In this document: piece after piece, positions 54,444 to 64,000 of the stretch
How the letters are laid out: the number at the start of each line of letters is the position of its first letter
Position numbering within the stretch: the stretch's first letter is position 1
NCBI RefSeq assembly: GCF_000759835.1
Contig: NZ_BBNB01000009.1
Coordinates: forward strand, 1 to 64,000
DNA: 64,000 nt
Origin: Citrobacter sedlakii NBRC 105722
Lineage (GTDB): Bacteria; Pseudomonadota; Gammaproteobacteria; Enterobacterales; Enterobacteriaceae
Direction: 5' to 3'
Notes under the pieces: model-generated
Told to the model about the DNA's origin: nothing
Database searches by the model: none
Seen by the model: the letters and a program-made list of their open reading frames with translations, nothing else
Program-made: the position numbers and the translations under genes

Positions 54444-55484
54444 ATGTCCTGGAACGCCTCCCCTGACCGCTACGACACTATGCTTTACCGCTACTGTGGT
54501 AAAAGCGGACTCCGGCTGCCCGCCCTGTCGCTCGGCCTGTGGCACAGTTTCGGCCACGTGCAGGCGCTGGATTCTCAGCGCGCACTGCTGCGTAAAGCTT
54601 TCGATCTGGGTATTACCCACTTCGACTTAGCCAATAACTATGGTCCGCCGCCGGGCAGTGCGGAAGAAAATTTCGGTCGCCTGTTGCGCACCGATTTCGC
54701 CCCTTTTCGCGACGAACTGATCATTTCCACCAAAGCCGGTTACGACATGTGGCCTGGTCCCTATGGCTCCGGCGGCTCACGTAAGTACCTGCTCGCCAGC
54801 CTCGATCAAAGCCTGAAGCGCATGGGGCTGGATTACGTTGATATCTTTTACTCGCATCGCGTGGATGAAAACACGCCCATGGAAGAAACCGCCTCAGCGC
54901 TCGCCCACGCCGTACAAAGCGGTAAAGCGCTGTATGTGGGTATCTCTTCTTACTCACCGGAACGCACGCAGAAAATGGCGACGCTGCTTCGCGAGTGGAA
55001 GATCCCGCTGTTGATTCATCAGCCTTCCTATAACCTGCTGAATCGCTGGGTGGATAAAAGCGGCCTGCTGGATACGCTGGCGGAAAATGGCGTTGGCTGT
55101 ATCGCGTTTACCCCGCTGGCGCAGGGACTGTTAACCGGTAAATATTTAAACGGTATCCCGGAAGGCTCACGGATGCAGCGCGAAGGGAAAAAAGTGCGCG
55201 GCCTGACGGAAAACATGCTGACGGAAGCGAATCTCAGCAGCCTGCGCCTGCTCAACGCCATGGCGCAACAGCGCGGTCAGTCGATGGCGCAAATGGCGTT
55301 AAGCTGGCTGCTAAAAGATGAGCGCGTCACTTCGGTACTCATTGGCGCGAGCCGCCCTGAACAGCTGGAAGAAAACGTACAGGCGCTGAAGAATCTGGCG
55401 TTTACCGCCGAGGAACTGGCGCAGATTGATAAGCATGTCGCGGACGGCCAACTGAATCTGTGGCAGGCGTCCTCCGACAAATAA
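54444..55484 (+). CDS. gprA: L-glyceraldehyde 3-phosphate reductase (AKR14 family)
   Basis: A 346-residue aldo-keto reductase, the length of E. coli YghZ (GprA). The catalytic set is present: Asp/Tyr in THFDLANNYGPPPGSAEENFGRLL, Lys in ISTKAGYDMWPGPYGSGGSRKY and His in DYVDIFYSHRVDENTPMEE. The NADPH-binding part includes VLIGASRPEQLEENVQAL. It reduces toxic L-glyceraldehyde 3-phosphate. AGGAG precedes the ATG. Confidence 0.95.
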   Translation: MSWNASPDRYDTMLYRYCGKSGLRLPALSLGLWHSFGHVQALDSQRALLRKAFDLGITHFDLANNYGPPPGSAEENFGRLLRTDFAPFRDELIISTKAGYDMWPGPYGSGGSRKYLLASLDQSLKRMGLDYVDIFYSHRVDENTPMEETASALAHAVQSGKALYVGISSYSPERTQKMATLLREWKIPLLIHQPSYNLLNRWVDKSGLLDTLAENGVGCIAFTPLAQGLLTGKYLNGIPEGSRMQREGKKVRGLTENMLTEANLSSLRLLNAMAQQRGQSMAQMALSWLLKDERVTSVLIGASRPEQLEENVQALKNLAFTAEELAQIDKHVADGQLNLWQASSDK

Positions 55485-55512
55485 ACCGTCATCGCCGTCG
55501 GGCGAGACACCC

Positions 55513-55538
55513 TGCCGGATGGCGCTACCGCCATCCGG
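55513..55538. repeat. REP palindrome
   Basis: GCCGGATGGCGCTACCGCCATCCGGC between convergent gprA and yqhA; a second arm is only partly preserved. Confidence 0.85.
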
Positions 55539-55557
55539 CGCGAGGAGTGAAGATCGC

Positions 55558-56064
<507 letters not shown>

Positions 56065-56123
56065 TCATGTAGCAAAACCGGGGAACAGTATATCTCAACA
56101 TGGCAACATCAGATCAACATCCC

Positions 56124-56627
56124 TTAAACTTCCCCGGGGGTGATCCACGGGCGCTGATACTCGGGCCACACCAGCGCCACCAGCGACGGATAGGCTTCAA
56201 GGCTAAATTCCCGGAAGCACTGTCGCAGATTGAGGACATCCAGATCGGAATGCGGCACTTTTTCACCATTCAGGCAGCGTTTCTTTATCGTGTCGTAGTA
56301 TTTATACACGGCGGAATTGAGATCGCTACAGCGACGCTGGGCATCAAATAGCCCGGGGGTTTCATTCAATTGCGCCATTGTCATTCGCTTTACCGTGGCG
56401 TGCAGGAAATCAATATATTCATGATTAACCCGCCAGTACCATACCGGCGTAATGGCATTCATCAGCGTGGAAAAATGATCTTCCCCCTCGTCTTTGGTTA
56501 ACGGCGGGAGTGGAACGTCGGGAGAATGTTCTTCGGCACCGCGCGGCTTATTAAACTCGCGTATTAAAAAAAGTATGACCCCGGTGAGCAATAGCAGAGT
56601 AATAACAGAATAAAAAATACTGTTCAT
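56124..56627 (-). CDS. Hypothetical membrane-anchored protein
   Basis: A 167-residue protein with one N-terminal transmembrane segment (about 6-23) and a positively charged cytoplasmic-side flank (REFNKPR). The remainder is soluble and helical, with aromatic clusters (VWYWRVNHEYIDFLHATVKRM; YPSLVALVWPEYQRPW). I do not recognise it. It is transcribed in the same direction as yqhA and divergent from the next pair. E. coli has no gene here. Confidence 0.7.
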   Translation of the reverse strand: MNSIFYSVITLLLLTGVILFLIREFNKPRGAEEHSPDVPLPPLTKDEGEDHFSTLMNAITPVWYWRVNHEYIDFLHATVKRMTMAQLNETPGLFDAQRRCSDLNSAVYKYYDTIKKRCLNGEKVPHSDLDVLNLRQCFREFSLEAYPSLVALVWPEYQRPWITPGEV

Positions 56628-56730
56628 AAAATGGCTCCATTTTTTTTGATTTTAAAATTACCCCATGTTATTGTCAACGCGACCTGTCAATAAGAATAAT
56701 TATACACCTGATAATAAAGGATAATGTGAC

Positions 56731-57138
56731 ATGCTTCCCGAGCATCTTGTCCCGCCGCGTTTTCATCTGTCTGCGTCAGGCCAGACGGAAGGATCCGCAG
56801 AAAACGCTAATAATTTCACTCAGGGAAAGAAAAACCTTCGCGATTACGAAGCCGATATTTTAATTAGCGCGGCATCTACCGGGCAATCTAAAAATATGCT
56901 GCTCGAAGAACACGATCGCCATTTTAAAGAACGCCTGTGTCGGGTGGCAAAAATTGAAACCTTTGCCCGTGTGATTAATACCTTACAGGCGGAAGGTGAC
57001 ATTGATGCCCAGACCTTAAGTAAAATATTGGCTGACACCACCAACCATATTAATGAAAATGGCAACGAAATTTGGCTTAATTTAATTACGCGAGAAAAAT
57101 CTTCCCCGATTTTTTATTCTCTGGATGATGAACAATGA
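56731..57138 (+). CDS. Hypothetical 135-residue cytoplasmic protein
   Basis: A polar, charged, probably helical protein with no signal peptide or transmembrane segment. AAAGGA precedes the ATG. It ends in FYSLDDEQ and overlaps the next gene by four bases, so the two are likely coexpressed. AT-rich codon use sets both apart from yqhA and yghA. I cannot assign a family. Confidence 0.7.
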   Translation: MLPEHLVPPRFHLSASGQTEGSAENANNFTQGKKNLRDYEADILISAASTGQSKNMLLEEHDRHFKERLCRVAKIETFARVINTLQAEGDIDAQTLSKILADTTNHINENGNEIWLNLITREKSSPIFYSLDDEQ

Positions 57139-57560
57139 TCAAAGATGTTGAAGATAACAATGTCTATCTGGCTTTGGACGATAATAAAAGCGATCAATTT
57201 GCCTTAAAGCAGAATCTTGCGGCACTGGTCGCGCATAAGAATGCGCTGCTGGAAAACGTGGCGCAGGAAGCGACGTCCATTCCTGCGGCGCTGGTTCGGT
57301 TGAAGTGGCAGAACCGTCGGGAAATGTACGCGCTGCAAATTAAGGAAGAAATTTACGGCGCGGTGATAAATGCCCTTATTCGGCAACGCCCTGAATTACA
57401 TGACAAAATCATGAGGCGTCTGGAAAGCCACTGGCAACAACTGCTGGATCGCGAAACGGCGACGCTGCGCCTGACGCGTAAGCTTGCCGAAGGTCGCTAC
57501 CGCACGCTGAATATCACCAGCGTCGCGCTGGATGAACAACTCGTCGTAAAGAAAACGTAG
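57135..57560 (+). CDS. Hypothetical 141-residue cytoplasmic protein
   Basis: A helical, charged protein (LVRLKWQNRREMYALQIKEEIYGAVINALIRQ; LMRRLESHWQQLLDRE-type segments) without membrane segments. Its start overlaps the preceding gene (ATGA), and its length and make-up resemble that gene. They may form a complex. Its family is not recognised. Confidence 0.7.
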   Translation: MIKDVEDNNVYLALDDNKSDQFALKQNLAALVAHKNALLENVAQEATSIPAALVRLKWQNRREMYALQIKEEIYGAVINALIRQRPELHDKIMRRLESHWQQLLDRETATLRLTRKLAEGRYRTLNITSVALDEQLVVKKT

Positions 57561-57652
57561 CCTGTCCGGGCGATCAGGATCGTCCTGGTTCCCCCCGCTT
57601 TCCCGCATAGCGTCTACCCTTAAGGTATGATTAACCTGAAGGGAGAAATGGC

Positions 57653-58537
57653 ATGTCGACTCTACAAGACCCCACCACACAGTACTACACCGGTGAATAT
57701 CCCCAACAGAAACAGCCCGCGCCAGGCGTACAGGCGAAAATGACCCCAGTGCCTGACTGTGGCGAAAAAAGCTACGTGGGCAGCGGTCGCCTTAAAGATC
57801 GTAAGGCACTGGTGACAGGGGGCGACTCCGGCATAGGACGGGCTGCCGCCATTGCTTACGCGCGTGAAGGCGCAGACGTGGCGATAAACTATCTGCCAGC
57901 GGAAGAAGAGGACGCGCAACAGGTTAAAGCCCTTATTGAAGAGAGCGGGCGCAAAGCGGTGCTTATTCCCGGCGATCTGAGCGATGAATCCTTTGCCCGC
58001 TCGCTGGTACATAAGGCGCGCGAGGCGCTGGGGGGTCTGGATACGCTGGCGCTGGTCGCCGGTAAACAGGTGGCGATTCCTGAAATTAAGGACCTGACAA
58101 GTGAACAGTTCCAGAAAACCTTTGCGGTGAACGTGTTTGCGCTGTTCTGGATCACGCAAGAGGCCATCCCGTTGCTGCCGAAAGGCGCCAGCATTATCAC
58201 CACCTCGTCAATTCAGGCGTATCAGCCAAGCCCGCATCTGCTGGACTATGCGTCGACTAAGGCGGCGATCCTCAACTACAGCCGGGGTCTGGCGAAACAG
58301 GTCGCCGGGAAAGGGATCCGGGTAAACGTTGTCGCGCCCGGCCCTATCTGGACCGCACTGCAAATCTCGGGCGGTCAGACGCAGGATAAAATTCCGCAGT
58401 TTGGTCGGCAGACGCCCATGAAGCGCGCTGGTCAGCCCGCGGAACTGGCGCCGGTCTATGTCTATCTGGCGAGTCAGGAATCAAGCTATGTGACCGCAGA
58501 AGTACACGGCGTGTGCGGCGGTGAGCATTTAGGCTAG
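57653..58537 (+). CDS. yghA: Short-chain dehydrogenase/reductase YghA
   Basis: A 294-residue SDR oxidoreductase (E. coli YghA 294). The nucleotide-binding motif is [10 protein letters not shown] near residue 55-64, and the active-site Tyr/Lys pair is in [12 protein letters not shown]. The N-terminal extension of about 40 residues ([18 protein letters not shown]) is typical of this subfamily. The substrate is unsettled; alcohol or aldehyde oxidoreduction is expected. Confidence 0.94.
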   Translation: MSTLQDPTTQYYTGEYPQQKQPAPGVQAKMTPVPDCGEKSYVGSGRLKDRKALVTGGDSGIGRAAAIAYAREGADVAINYLPAEEEDAQQVKALIEESGRKAVLIPGDLSDESFARSLVHKAREALGGLDTLALVAGKQVAIPEIKDLTSEQFQKTFAVNVFALFWITQEAIPLLPKGASIITTSSIQAYQPSPHLLDYASTKAAILNYSRGLAKQVAGKGIRVNVVAPGPIWTALQISGGQTQDKIPQFGRQTPMKRAGQPAELAPVYVYLASQESSYVTAEVHGVCGGEHLG

Positions 58538-58556
58538 TAGAGTACGGTAAACCATT

Positions 58557-58620
58557 GGCCTGATACGCGACGCGCCATCAGGCCATAAAAAAGCCGGGTA
58601 GCGGCTTTGCCTTACCCGGC
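58557..58620. repeat. Paired REP-like elements (BIME)
   Basis: Two palindromes: GGCCTGATACGCGACG ... CATCAGGCC at 58557-58584 and GCCGGGTAGCGGCTTTGCCTTACCCGGC at 58593-58620, between convergent yghA and exbD. Confidence 0.8.
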
Positions 58621-58649
58621 CTACTTCTTCAGTCAGCGAAAAGCGCCGG

Positions 58650-59075
<426 letters not shown>

Positions 59076-59081
59076 GAAACG

Positions 59082-59816
59082 TTATCCTACACGTAATTTC
59101 TGCGCGGTACGTACCGGATGCGCGGAGGCGCTTGCATCCAGGTCCAGGTCGCGGCTTTGCAGCAGCAGCACCTGCGCGGCGATATCGCCGAGCGTTGCTT
59201 TCAGACCGCCAATCTGACGGGCGAAAATGTTATAGATGACGACGGCTGGAATCGCAGCAACCAGACCAATCGCGGTCGCCAGCAGCGCTTCAGCGATACC
59301 CGGCGCGACCACAGCAAGGTTAGTGGTTTGCGTTTGGGCGATACCGATGAAACTGTTCATGATACCCCATACGGTACCGAACAAACCGACAAACGGGGAG
59401 ATCGCCCCGATGGTCGCCAGGTAACCATTTCCGCGTCCCATCTGACGTCCTGCCGCCGCAACGCGACGCTCAAGGCGAAAACCGGTACGCTCTTTGATCC
59501 CTTCGTTGTCTTCGCTGCCTTCAGACAGCTCCAGCTCGTTCTGCGCTTCGTTGAGCAACTGGGTACTCAGGCTTTTCGCGCCGAACTTAGCGGCAATATC
59601 GCTTGCCTGATCCAGAGAGCGGGCTTCCGCCAGCAGTTGCTGTTCACGCTTCAGGCGACGCTTCTGGGAGAAGAAATCCACGCTTTTACTGAAGAAGATA
59701 GCCCAGGTGACCACTGACGCCAGAATCAGACCAATCATCACGCACTTCACTACGATATCGGCGTGCTGATACATACCCCAGACGGAGAGATCCGTCTGCA
59801 TCAAATTATTACCCAC
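59082..59816 (-). CDS. exbB: TonB-system energy transducer ExbB
   Basis: A 244-residue protein (E. coli ExbB 244) with three transmembrane segments: CVMIGLILASVVTWAIFF, FVGLFGTVWGIMNSFIGIA and ALLATAIGLVAAIPAVVIYN. It scaffolds ExbD in the proton channel. The exbBD operon is transcribed divergently from metC, and a Fur-box-like site lies in front. Confidence 0.97.
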   Translation of the reverse strand: MGNNLMQTDLSVWGMYQHADIVVKCVMIGLILASVVTWAIFFSKSVDFFSQKRRLKREQQLLAEARSLDQASDIAAKFGAKSLSTQLLNEAQNELELSEGSEDNEGIKERTGFRLERRVAAAGRQMGRGNGYLATIGAISPFVGLFGTVWGIMNSFIGIAQTQTTNLAVVAPGIAEALLATAIGLVAAIPAVVIYNIFARQIGGLKATLGDIAAQVLLLQSRDLDLDASASAHPVRTAQKLRVG

Positions 59817-59878
59817 TCTGTATCTCCAGGACGCAAATCACAAAATCTGAGCATAATAATATCAAAACGACGTCGAAT

Positions 59879-59899
59879 TGATAGTCGTTCTCATTACTA
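59879..59899. promoter_or_regulatory. Fur-box-like site upstream of exbB
   Basis: GATAGTCGTTCTCATTACT agrees at about 12 of 19 positions with the Fur consensus GATAATGATAATCATTATC. It is about 65 bases before the exbB start, the expected place for iron control of exbBD. Confidence 0.6.
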
Positions 59900-60031
59900 T
59901 TTACATAGTGCCGCACCTTTGGTTTCTTTTCCTTGCGCTTACGCAGTAAAACATCACGAGCGGAGAATTTGGGAAAATATTGTGCTTTATATAAGAGGAC
60001 GGGATGCGCATTTTGTCATTCGTGGTAGTTT

Positions 60032-60047
60032 AGACATCCAGACGTAT
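60032..60047. promoter_or_regulatory. Tandem MetJ boxes upstream of metC
   Basis: AGACATCC followed directly by AGACGTAT: two adjacent eight-base units close to the met-box consensus AGACGTCT, about 20 bases before the metC start. This predicts repression by MetJ with S-adenosylmethionine. Confidence 0.8.
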
Positions 60048-60066
60048 AAAAACAGGAAAAACTGAC

Positions 60067-61254
60067 ATGGCAGATAAGCAACTGGAGACCCGACTGGTCA
60101 GCGCGGGACGCCGTAAGAAGTACACTCTCGGCTCCGTCAACAGCGTGATTCAGCGCGCCTCATCGCTGGTCTTCGACACCGTTGAAGCCAAAAAACACGC
60201 CACCCGTAACCGTGCAAACGGCGAACTGTTTTACGGACGTCGCGGCACGCTCACGCATTTCTCACTCCAGGAAGCGATGTGTGAACTGGAAGGCGGCGCC
60301 GGATGCGCGCTGTTTCCCTGCGGCGCTGCGGCGGTCGCCAATACCATTCTGGCGTTTGTGGAACAAGGCGATCATGTGCTGATGACCAACACCGCCTATG
60401 AACCGAGTCAGGATTTCTGCCGCAAAATCCTCGGCAAACTTGGCGTGACCACCAGTTGGTTCGATCCTCTCGTCGGCGCGGATATCGCAAAGCATATTCA
60501 GCCCAACACCAAAGTGGTGTTTCTGGAGTCGCCCGGCTCCATTACGATGGAAGTGCATGATGTTCCGGCGATCGTCAGCGCGGTAAGACGCGTCGCGCCG
60601 GAGGCCATCATTATGATCGATAATACCTGGGCGGCGGGGATCCTGTTCAACGCGCTCGACTTCGGCATCGACATCTCTATACAGGCCGCGACAAAGTATC
60701 TGGTTGGTCATTCAGACGCGATGATCGGCACGGCGGTCGCTAATGCCCGCTGCTGGGATCAACTGCGTGAAAACGCCTATCTGATGGGACAAATGGTCGA
60801 CGCCGACACCGCTTATATCACCAGTCGCGGACTGCGCACGCTCGGCGTGCGTCTGCGTCAGCACCATGAAAGTAGCCTCAGGGTTGCCGAGTGGCTGGCC
60901 GCGCACCCCCAGGTGGCGCGAGTGAATCACCCGGCCCTGCCCGGGAGCAAAGGTCATGAATACTGGAAACGAGACTTTACGGGCAGCAGCGGGCTGTTCT
61001 CGTTTGTGCTGAACAAAAAGCTGACCAACGAAGAACTCTCCGCCTATCTCGATCACTTTAGTCTGTTCAGCATGGCCTACTCGTGGGGCGGCTTTGAGTC
61101 GTTGATTCTGGCGAACCAGCCGGAACAGATTGCGGAGATCCGCCCGCAAGGCAACGTCGATTTCGACGGCACGCTCATCCGTTTGCATATTGGTTTAGAG
61201 AATGTTGACGATCTGATTGCAGATTTAGCCGCCGGTTTCTCCCGCATCGTATAA
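60067..61254 (+). CDS. metC: Cystathionine beta-lyase MetC
   Basis: A 395-residue PLP enzyme of methionine synthesis that splits cystathionine to homocysteine, ammonia and pyruvate. The PLP lysine is in [21 protein letters not shown] (about 210), and [22 protein letters not shown] is the N-terminal Cys/Met-metabolism signature. E. coli MetC is 395 residues. Met boxes lie upstream. Confidence 0.98.
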   Translation: MADKQLETRLVSAGRRKKYTLGSVNSVIQRASSLVFDTVEAKKHATRNRANGELFYGRRGTLTHFSLQEAMCELEGGAGCALFPCGAAAVANTILAFVEQGDHVLMTNTAYEPSQDFCRKILGKLGVTTSWFDPLVGADIAKHIQPNTKVVFLESPGSITMEVHDVPAIVSAVRRVAPEAIIMIDNTWAAGILFNALDFGIDISIQAATKYLVGHSDAMIGTAVANARCWDQLRENAYLMGQMVDADTAYITSRGLRTLGVRLRQHHESSLRVAEWLAAHPQVARVNHPALPGSKGHEYWKRDFTGSSGLFSFVLNKKLTNEELSAYLDHFSLFSMAYSWGGFESLILANQPEQIAEIRPQGNVDFDGTLIRLHIGLENVDDLIADLAAGFSRIV

Positions 61255-61416
61255 TATTGACGCCAATGGACATGAATGCAGACACATCGACCGAAATTGT
61301 CTGCATTTGTTGCGCCTCGGATCAAGGCATCCGGGCCTGTAAGGGAGTATAATGGGTAAATTAAGCGCCCATTCCGTTCGGCTCAGGGGCGTAAACGCTG
61401 TTCCACAGGAAAGTCC

Positions 61417-62076
61417 ATGTCTGTCATTCAAGATATTATCGCTGCGCTCTGGCAACACGATTTTGCGGCGCTGGCGGATCCCCATATTGTTAGCGTCGTC
61501 TACTTTGTGATGTTCGCCACGCTGTTTTTAGAAAATGGCCTGTTACCGGCCTCATTCTTGCCTGGCGACAGTTTGCTGCTGCTGGCGGGCGCGCTGGTTG
61601 CGCAAGGGGTGATGAGCTTTGTCCCGACGCTGTTCATACTGACGACCGCCGCCAGCCTGGGCTGTTGGCTGAGCTATATTCAGGGACGCTGGCTGGGCAA
61701 TACCAAAACGGTAAAAGGCTGGCTGGCGCAGTTGCCGGCGAAATATCACCAACGCGCGACCTGCATGTTCGACCGCCACGGCCTGCTGGCGCTGCTGGCT
61801 GGCCGTTTTCTGGCCTTCGTGCGTACCCTGCTGCCAACCATGGCGGGCATTTCCGGGCTTTCCAATCGCCGCTTCCAGTTCTTTAACTGGCTGAGCGGGC
61901 TGCTATGGGTCGGCGTGGTCACCAGCTTTGGCTACGCGCTGAGCATGATCCCGTTTGTGAAGCGTCACGAAGACCAGGTGATGACTTTTTTAATGATCCT
62001 GCCGATCGTCCTGTTAGCAGCGGGTTTACTGGGCACGCTGGTCGTGGTGATCAAAAAGAAATACTGCAACGCCTGA
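61417..62076 (+). CDS. yghB: DedA-family membrane protein YghB
   Basis: A 219-residue inner-membrane protein (E. coli YghB 219). It has the DedA signature [26 protein letters not shown] and [20 protein letters not shown] with about five hydrophobic segments. DedA proteins act in membrane potential, lipid transport and cell division. Confidence 0.97.
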   Translation: MSVIQDIIAALWQHDFAALADPHIVSVVYFVMFATLFLENGLLPASFLPGDSLLLLAGALVAQGVMSFVPTLFILTTAASLGCWLSYIQGRWLGNTKTVKGWLAQLPAKYHQRATCMFDRHGLLALLAGRFLAFVRTLLPTMAGISGLSNRRFQFFNWLSGLLWVGVVTSFGYALSMIPFVKRHEDQVMTFLMILPIVLLAAGLLGTLVVVIKKKYCNA

Positions 62077-62084
62077 ATGCTGAA

Positions 62085-62113
62085 TGCCGGATAGCGCTTC
62101 GCTTATCCGGCGT
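62085..62113. repeat. REP palindrome
   Basis: TGCCGGATAGCGCTTCGCTTATCCGGCGT between convergent yghB and yqhC. Confidence 0.85.
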
Positions 62114-62125
62114 GGAACAGGCAGG

Positions 62126-63025
62126 TTAACTTCCTTGTAAAGTGCGGATCCGCGCCGCATCTTCTCCCGGCGTGACGCCGAAGTAGCGCTTAAACTCGCG
62201 GCTGAACTGCGACGCGCTTTCATAACCCACCCGCATCGCCGCCGCGCTGGCCTTCATACCGTCATGAAGAATCATCATCCGGGCCTTATGCAGCCGATAC
62301 GTTTTCAGGTACTGCAACGGTGATGTGCTGGTCACCGACTTAAAGTTATGGTGAAACGCCGACACGCTCATATTGGCCTCCGCCGCCAGTTGCTCGACGT
62401 TCAGGCTCTCGGTGTATTTGTTCTCAATGCGCTTTATCACCCGGCTGATCAGGCTGAAATGGGTTTGTCGGCTCACCAGCGCCAACAGCGCGCCGCCACG
62501 TGGTCCGGTCAGCACGTGATACAGGATCTCACGGATAATCTGTTTCCCTAAAATACGCGCGTCGAGCGGTCGCTCCATCACGTCCAGCAGGCGTTCCGCC
62601 GCGCACAGGATCTCATCAGACAGCGTTGCAGAGTTAATCCCGCTTGCCGCCATCGACGGCTGAAAACGTTCATCCTCGCCGATGTCCATCAGCAGTTCCT
62701 GTAGCTGCAGCATGTCGACGTTAATGCGAATGCCAGCCAGCGGCACCTCCGGCGTCGCATAGGTTTCACATTCAAACGGCAACGGCACCGTCAGCAGCAG
62801 ATATTCATTAGCGTCATAACGGAAAACGCGCTCGTTGATATAACCAATTTTATGGCCCGAAAAGAGAAATATGATGCCGGGATCGTACATCACCGGCGTG
62901 CGCGGCCCCGGCTCAGTGCCGTACAGCAGGCGGATGTCCGGCAACCGCTCCCCCTGGTTTTTCTCACTATCTTTCAGATGTTTAATTTTATCTGTCAGCA
63001 ACAGACAAATCTCTTCACGGTTCAT
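62126..63025 (-). CDS. yqhC: AraC-family activator YqhC
   Basis: A 299-residue regulator. The N-terminal part is an AraC-type cupin-like ligand domain; the C-terminal DNA-binding domain (about 195-295) has two helix-turn-helices ([47 protein letters not shown]). In E. coli YqhC activates yqhD and dkgA in response to aldehydes. The two genes are divergent here too. Confidence 0.95.
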   Translation of the reverse strand: MNREEICLLLTDKIKHLKDSEKNQGERLPDIRLLYGTEPGPRTPVMYDPGIIFLFSGHKIGYINERVFRYDANEYLLLTVPLPFECETYATPEVPLAGIRINVDMLQLQELLMDIGEDERFQPSMAASGINSATLSDEILCAAERLLDVMERPLDARILGKQIIREILYHVLTGPRGGALLALVSRQTHFSLISRVIKRIENKYTESLNVEQLAAEANMSVSAFHHNFKSVTSTSPLQYLKTYRLHKARMMILHDGMKASAAAMRVGYESASQFSREFKRYFGVTPGEDAARIRTLQGS

Positions 63026-63216
63026 GACGGCTTATTTTCGCAACGAGTATCGATGAATTGATTGTGCGCAAATTTAGTGTTTTTCTCCAGCGTTCTGGAG
63101 GAATAGGCAAAACATTGGCAGAAATGAGCATTGAGAGGCAGCGTGGGGACGCCCACAATGTTTCCATCAGGCAGACCGACGCCTGCCCTCTTTTTACCCA
63201 CATAAGGGAACGAGCA

Positions 63217-64000
63217 ATGAATAACTTTAATCTGCATACCCCAACCCGCATTCTGTTTGGTAAAGGCGCGATTGCCGACCTGCGCGATCAAATCCCACAG
63301 GACGCGCGTGTCATGATCACCTATGGCGGCGGCAGCGTGAAAAAGACTGGCGTGCTGGCTCAGGTTCAGGATGCGCTGAAAGGCATGGACGTGCGTGAGT
63401 TTGGCGGCATTGAGCCAAACCCGTCTTATGAAACCCTGATGAACGCGGTGAAAATCGCCCGCGAAGACAAGGTTACCTTCCTGCTGGCGGTGGGCGGCGG
63501 TTCGGTGCTTGACGGCACCAAATTTATTGCCGCAGCGGCACACTATCCGACAGACATTGACCCGTGGCGCATTCTGCAAACCAGCGGCAGCGAGATTAAA
63601 AGCGCCATCCCGATGGGCTCCGTGCTGACGCTACCCGCCACCGGTTCTGAATCCAACAAAGGCGCGGTGATTTCGCGCAAAACTACCGGTGACAAACAGG
63701 CGTTTCATTCCGAACACGTGCAGCCAGTCTTCGCCGTACTGGATCCGGTATACACCTACACCCTGCCGCCGCGCCAGGTGGCGAACGGCGTAGTTGATGC
63801 CTTTGTCCATACCGTTGAGCAATACGTGACTTATCCGATTGACGCCAAAATTCAGGATCGCTTTGCGGAAGGCATCCTGCTGACGCTGATCGAAGACGGT
63901 CCGAAAGCGCTGAAAGAGCCGGAAAACTACGATGTGCGCGCCAACGTGATGTGGGCGGCGACGCAGGCGCTGAATGGTTTGATTGGCGCAGGCGTACCGC
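63217..64000 (+). CDS. yqhD: NADPH-dependent aldehyde reductase YqhD, partial at window end
   Basis: The first 261 codons of an iron-type alcohol dehydrogenase (E. coli 387), running off the window. MNNFNLHTPTRILFGKGAIADLR is typical, the NADPH-binding GGGSVKKTG lies at about 37-45 and GGGSVLDGTKF at about 94-104. It reduces broad short-chain aldehydes, including those from lipid peroxidation. AGGGAA is a few bases before the ATG. Confidence 0.97.
   Translation, partial: MNNFNLHTPTRILFGKGAIADLRDQIPQDARVMITYGGGSVKKTGVLAQVQDALKGMDVREFGGIEPNPSYETLMNAVKIAREDKVTFLLAVGGGSVLDGTKFIAAAAHYPTDIDPWRILQTSGSEIKSAIPMGSVLTLPATGSESNKGAVISRKTTGDKQAFHSEHVQPVFAVLDPVYTYTLPPRQVANGVVDAFVHTVEQYVTYPIDAKIQDRFAEGILLTLIEDGPKALKEPENYDVRANVMWAATQALNGLIGAGVP

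Overview
The window is chromosomal DNA of a member of the Enterobacteriaceae. The right half carries gene orders known from Escherichia and Salmonella: gss-yghU-hybGFEDCBAO, then yghX-gprA-yqhA, yghA-exbDB-metC-yghB-yqhC-yqhD. A Citrobacter- or Salmonella-like host is my best guess, made without any database search.

Positions 1-31849 hold most of a second, lateral-type (Flag-2) flagellar system. Reading inward, there is the start of a flagellin gene (1-42, minus), a membrane-bound ToxR/CadC-like regulator with a FidL-like partner (741-2136), and the minus-strand operon lfgBCDEFGHIJKL-lafW (11938 back to 2190). Divergent from it runs lfgA-lfgM-lfgN (12017-13649). A minus-strand operon lafK-lfiEFGHIJ (25037 back to 18389) faces it, and lfiMNPQR-lfhB-lfhA (25551-31849) runs divergently from lafK. 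A near-perfect sigma-54 promoter lies before lfgB, matching the sigma-54 activator LafK. A sigma-28-like promoter lies before lfgM, next to the anti-sigma-28 gene.

The two operons that converge near 15.56 kb each carry extra genes at their 3' ends: an Asp2/XcbB-like serine hydrolase and a CDP-glycerol glycerophosphotransferase-like protein on the plus strand, and a glycerol-3-phosphate cytidylyltransferase, a FliB-like methylase with a reduced cysteine cluster, and a two-domain GT2/GT25-like glycosyltransferase on the minus strand. Together they could build a CDP-glycerol-dependent surface modification of this flagellum. This is the most interesting part of the window.

Positions 31850-38980 are accessory and partly decayed: a secreted LprI-like protein, an 85-residue orphan, an IS3-type end remnant, an autotransporter with a Pro-Glu/Lys-Pro-Thr linker, a SymE-like remnant, a frameshifted AT-rich pseudogene and a lipoprotein. 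Positions 38983-48524 encode glutathionylspermidine metabolism (gss, yghU) and hydrogenase-2 with its maturation proteins. Next come a methyl-accepting chemotaxis protein (48714-50291), a second autotransporter (50795-53395) and the yghX-to-yqhD block. That block contains three unrecognised genes (56124-57560) between yqhA and yghA. The sequence ends inside yqhD. I saw no tRNA, rRNA or CRISPR array.
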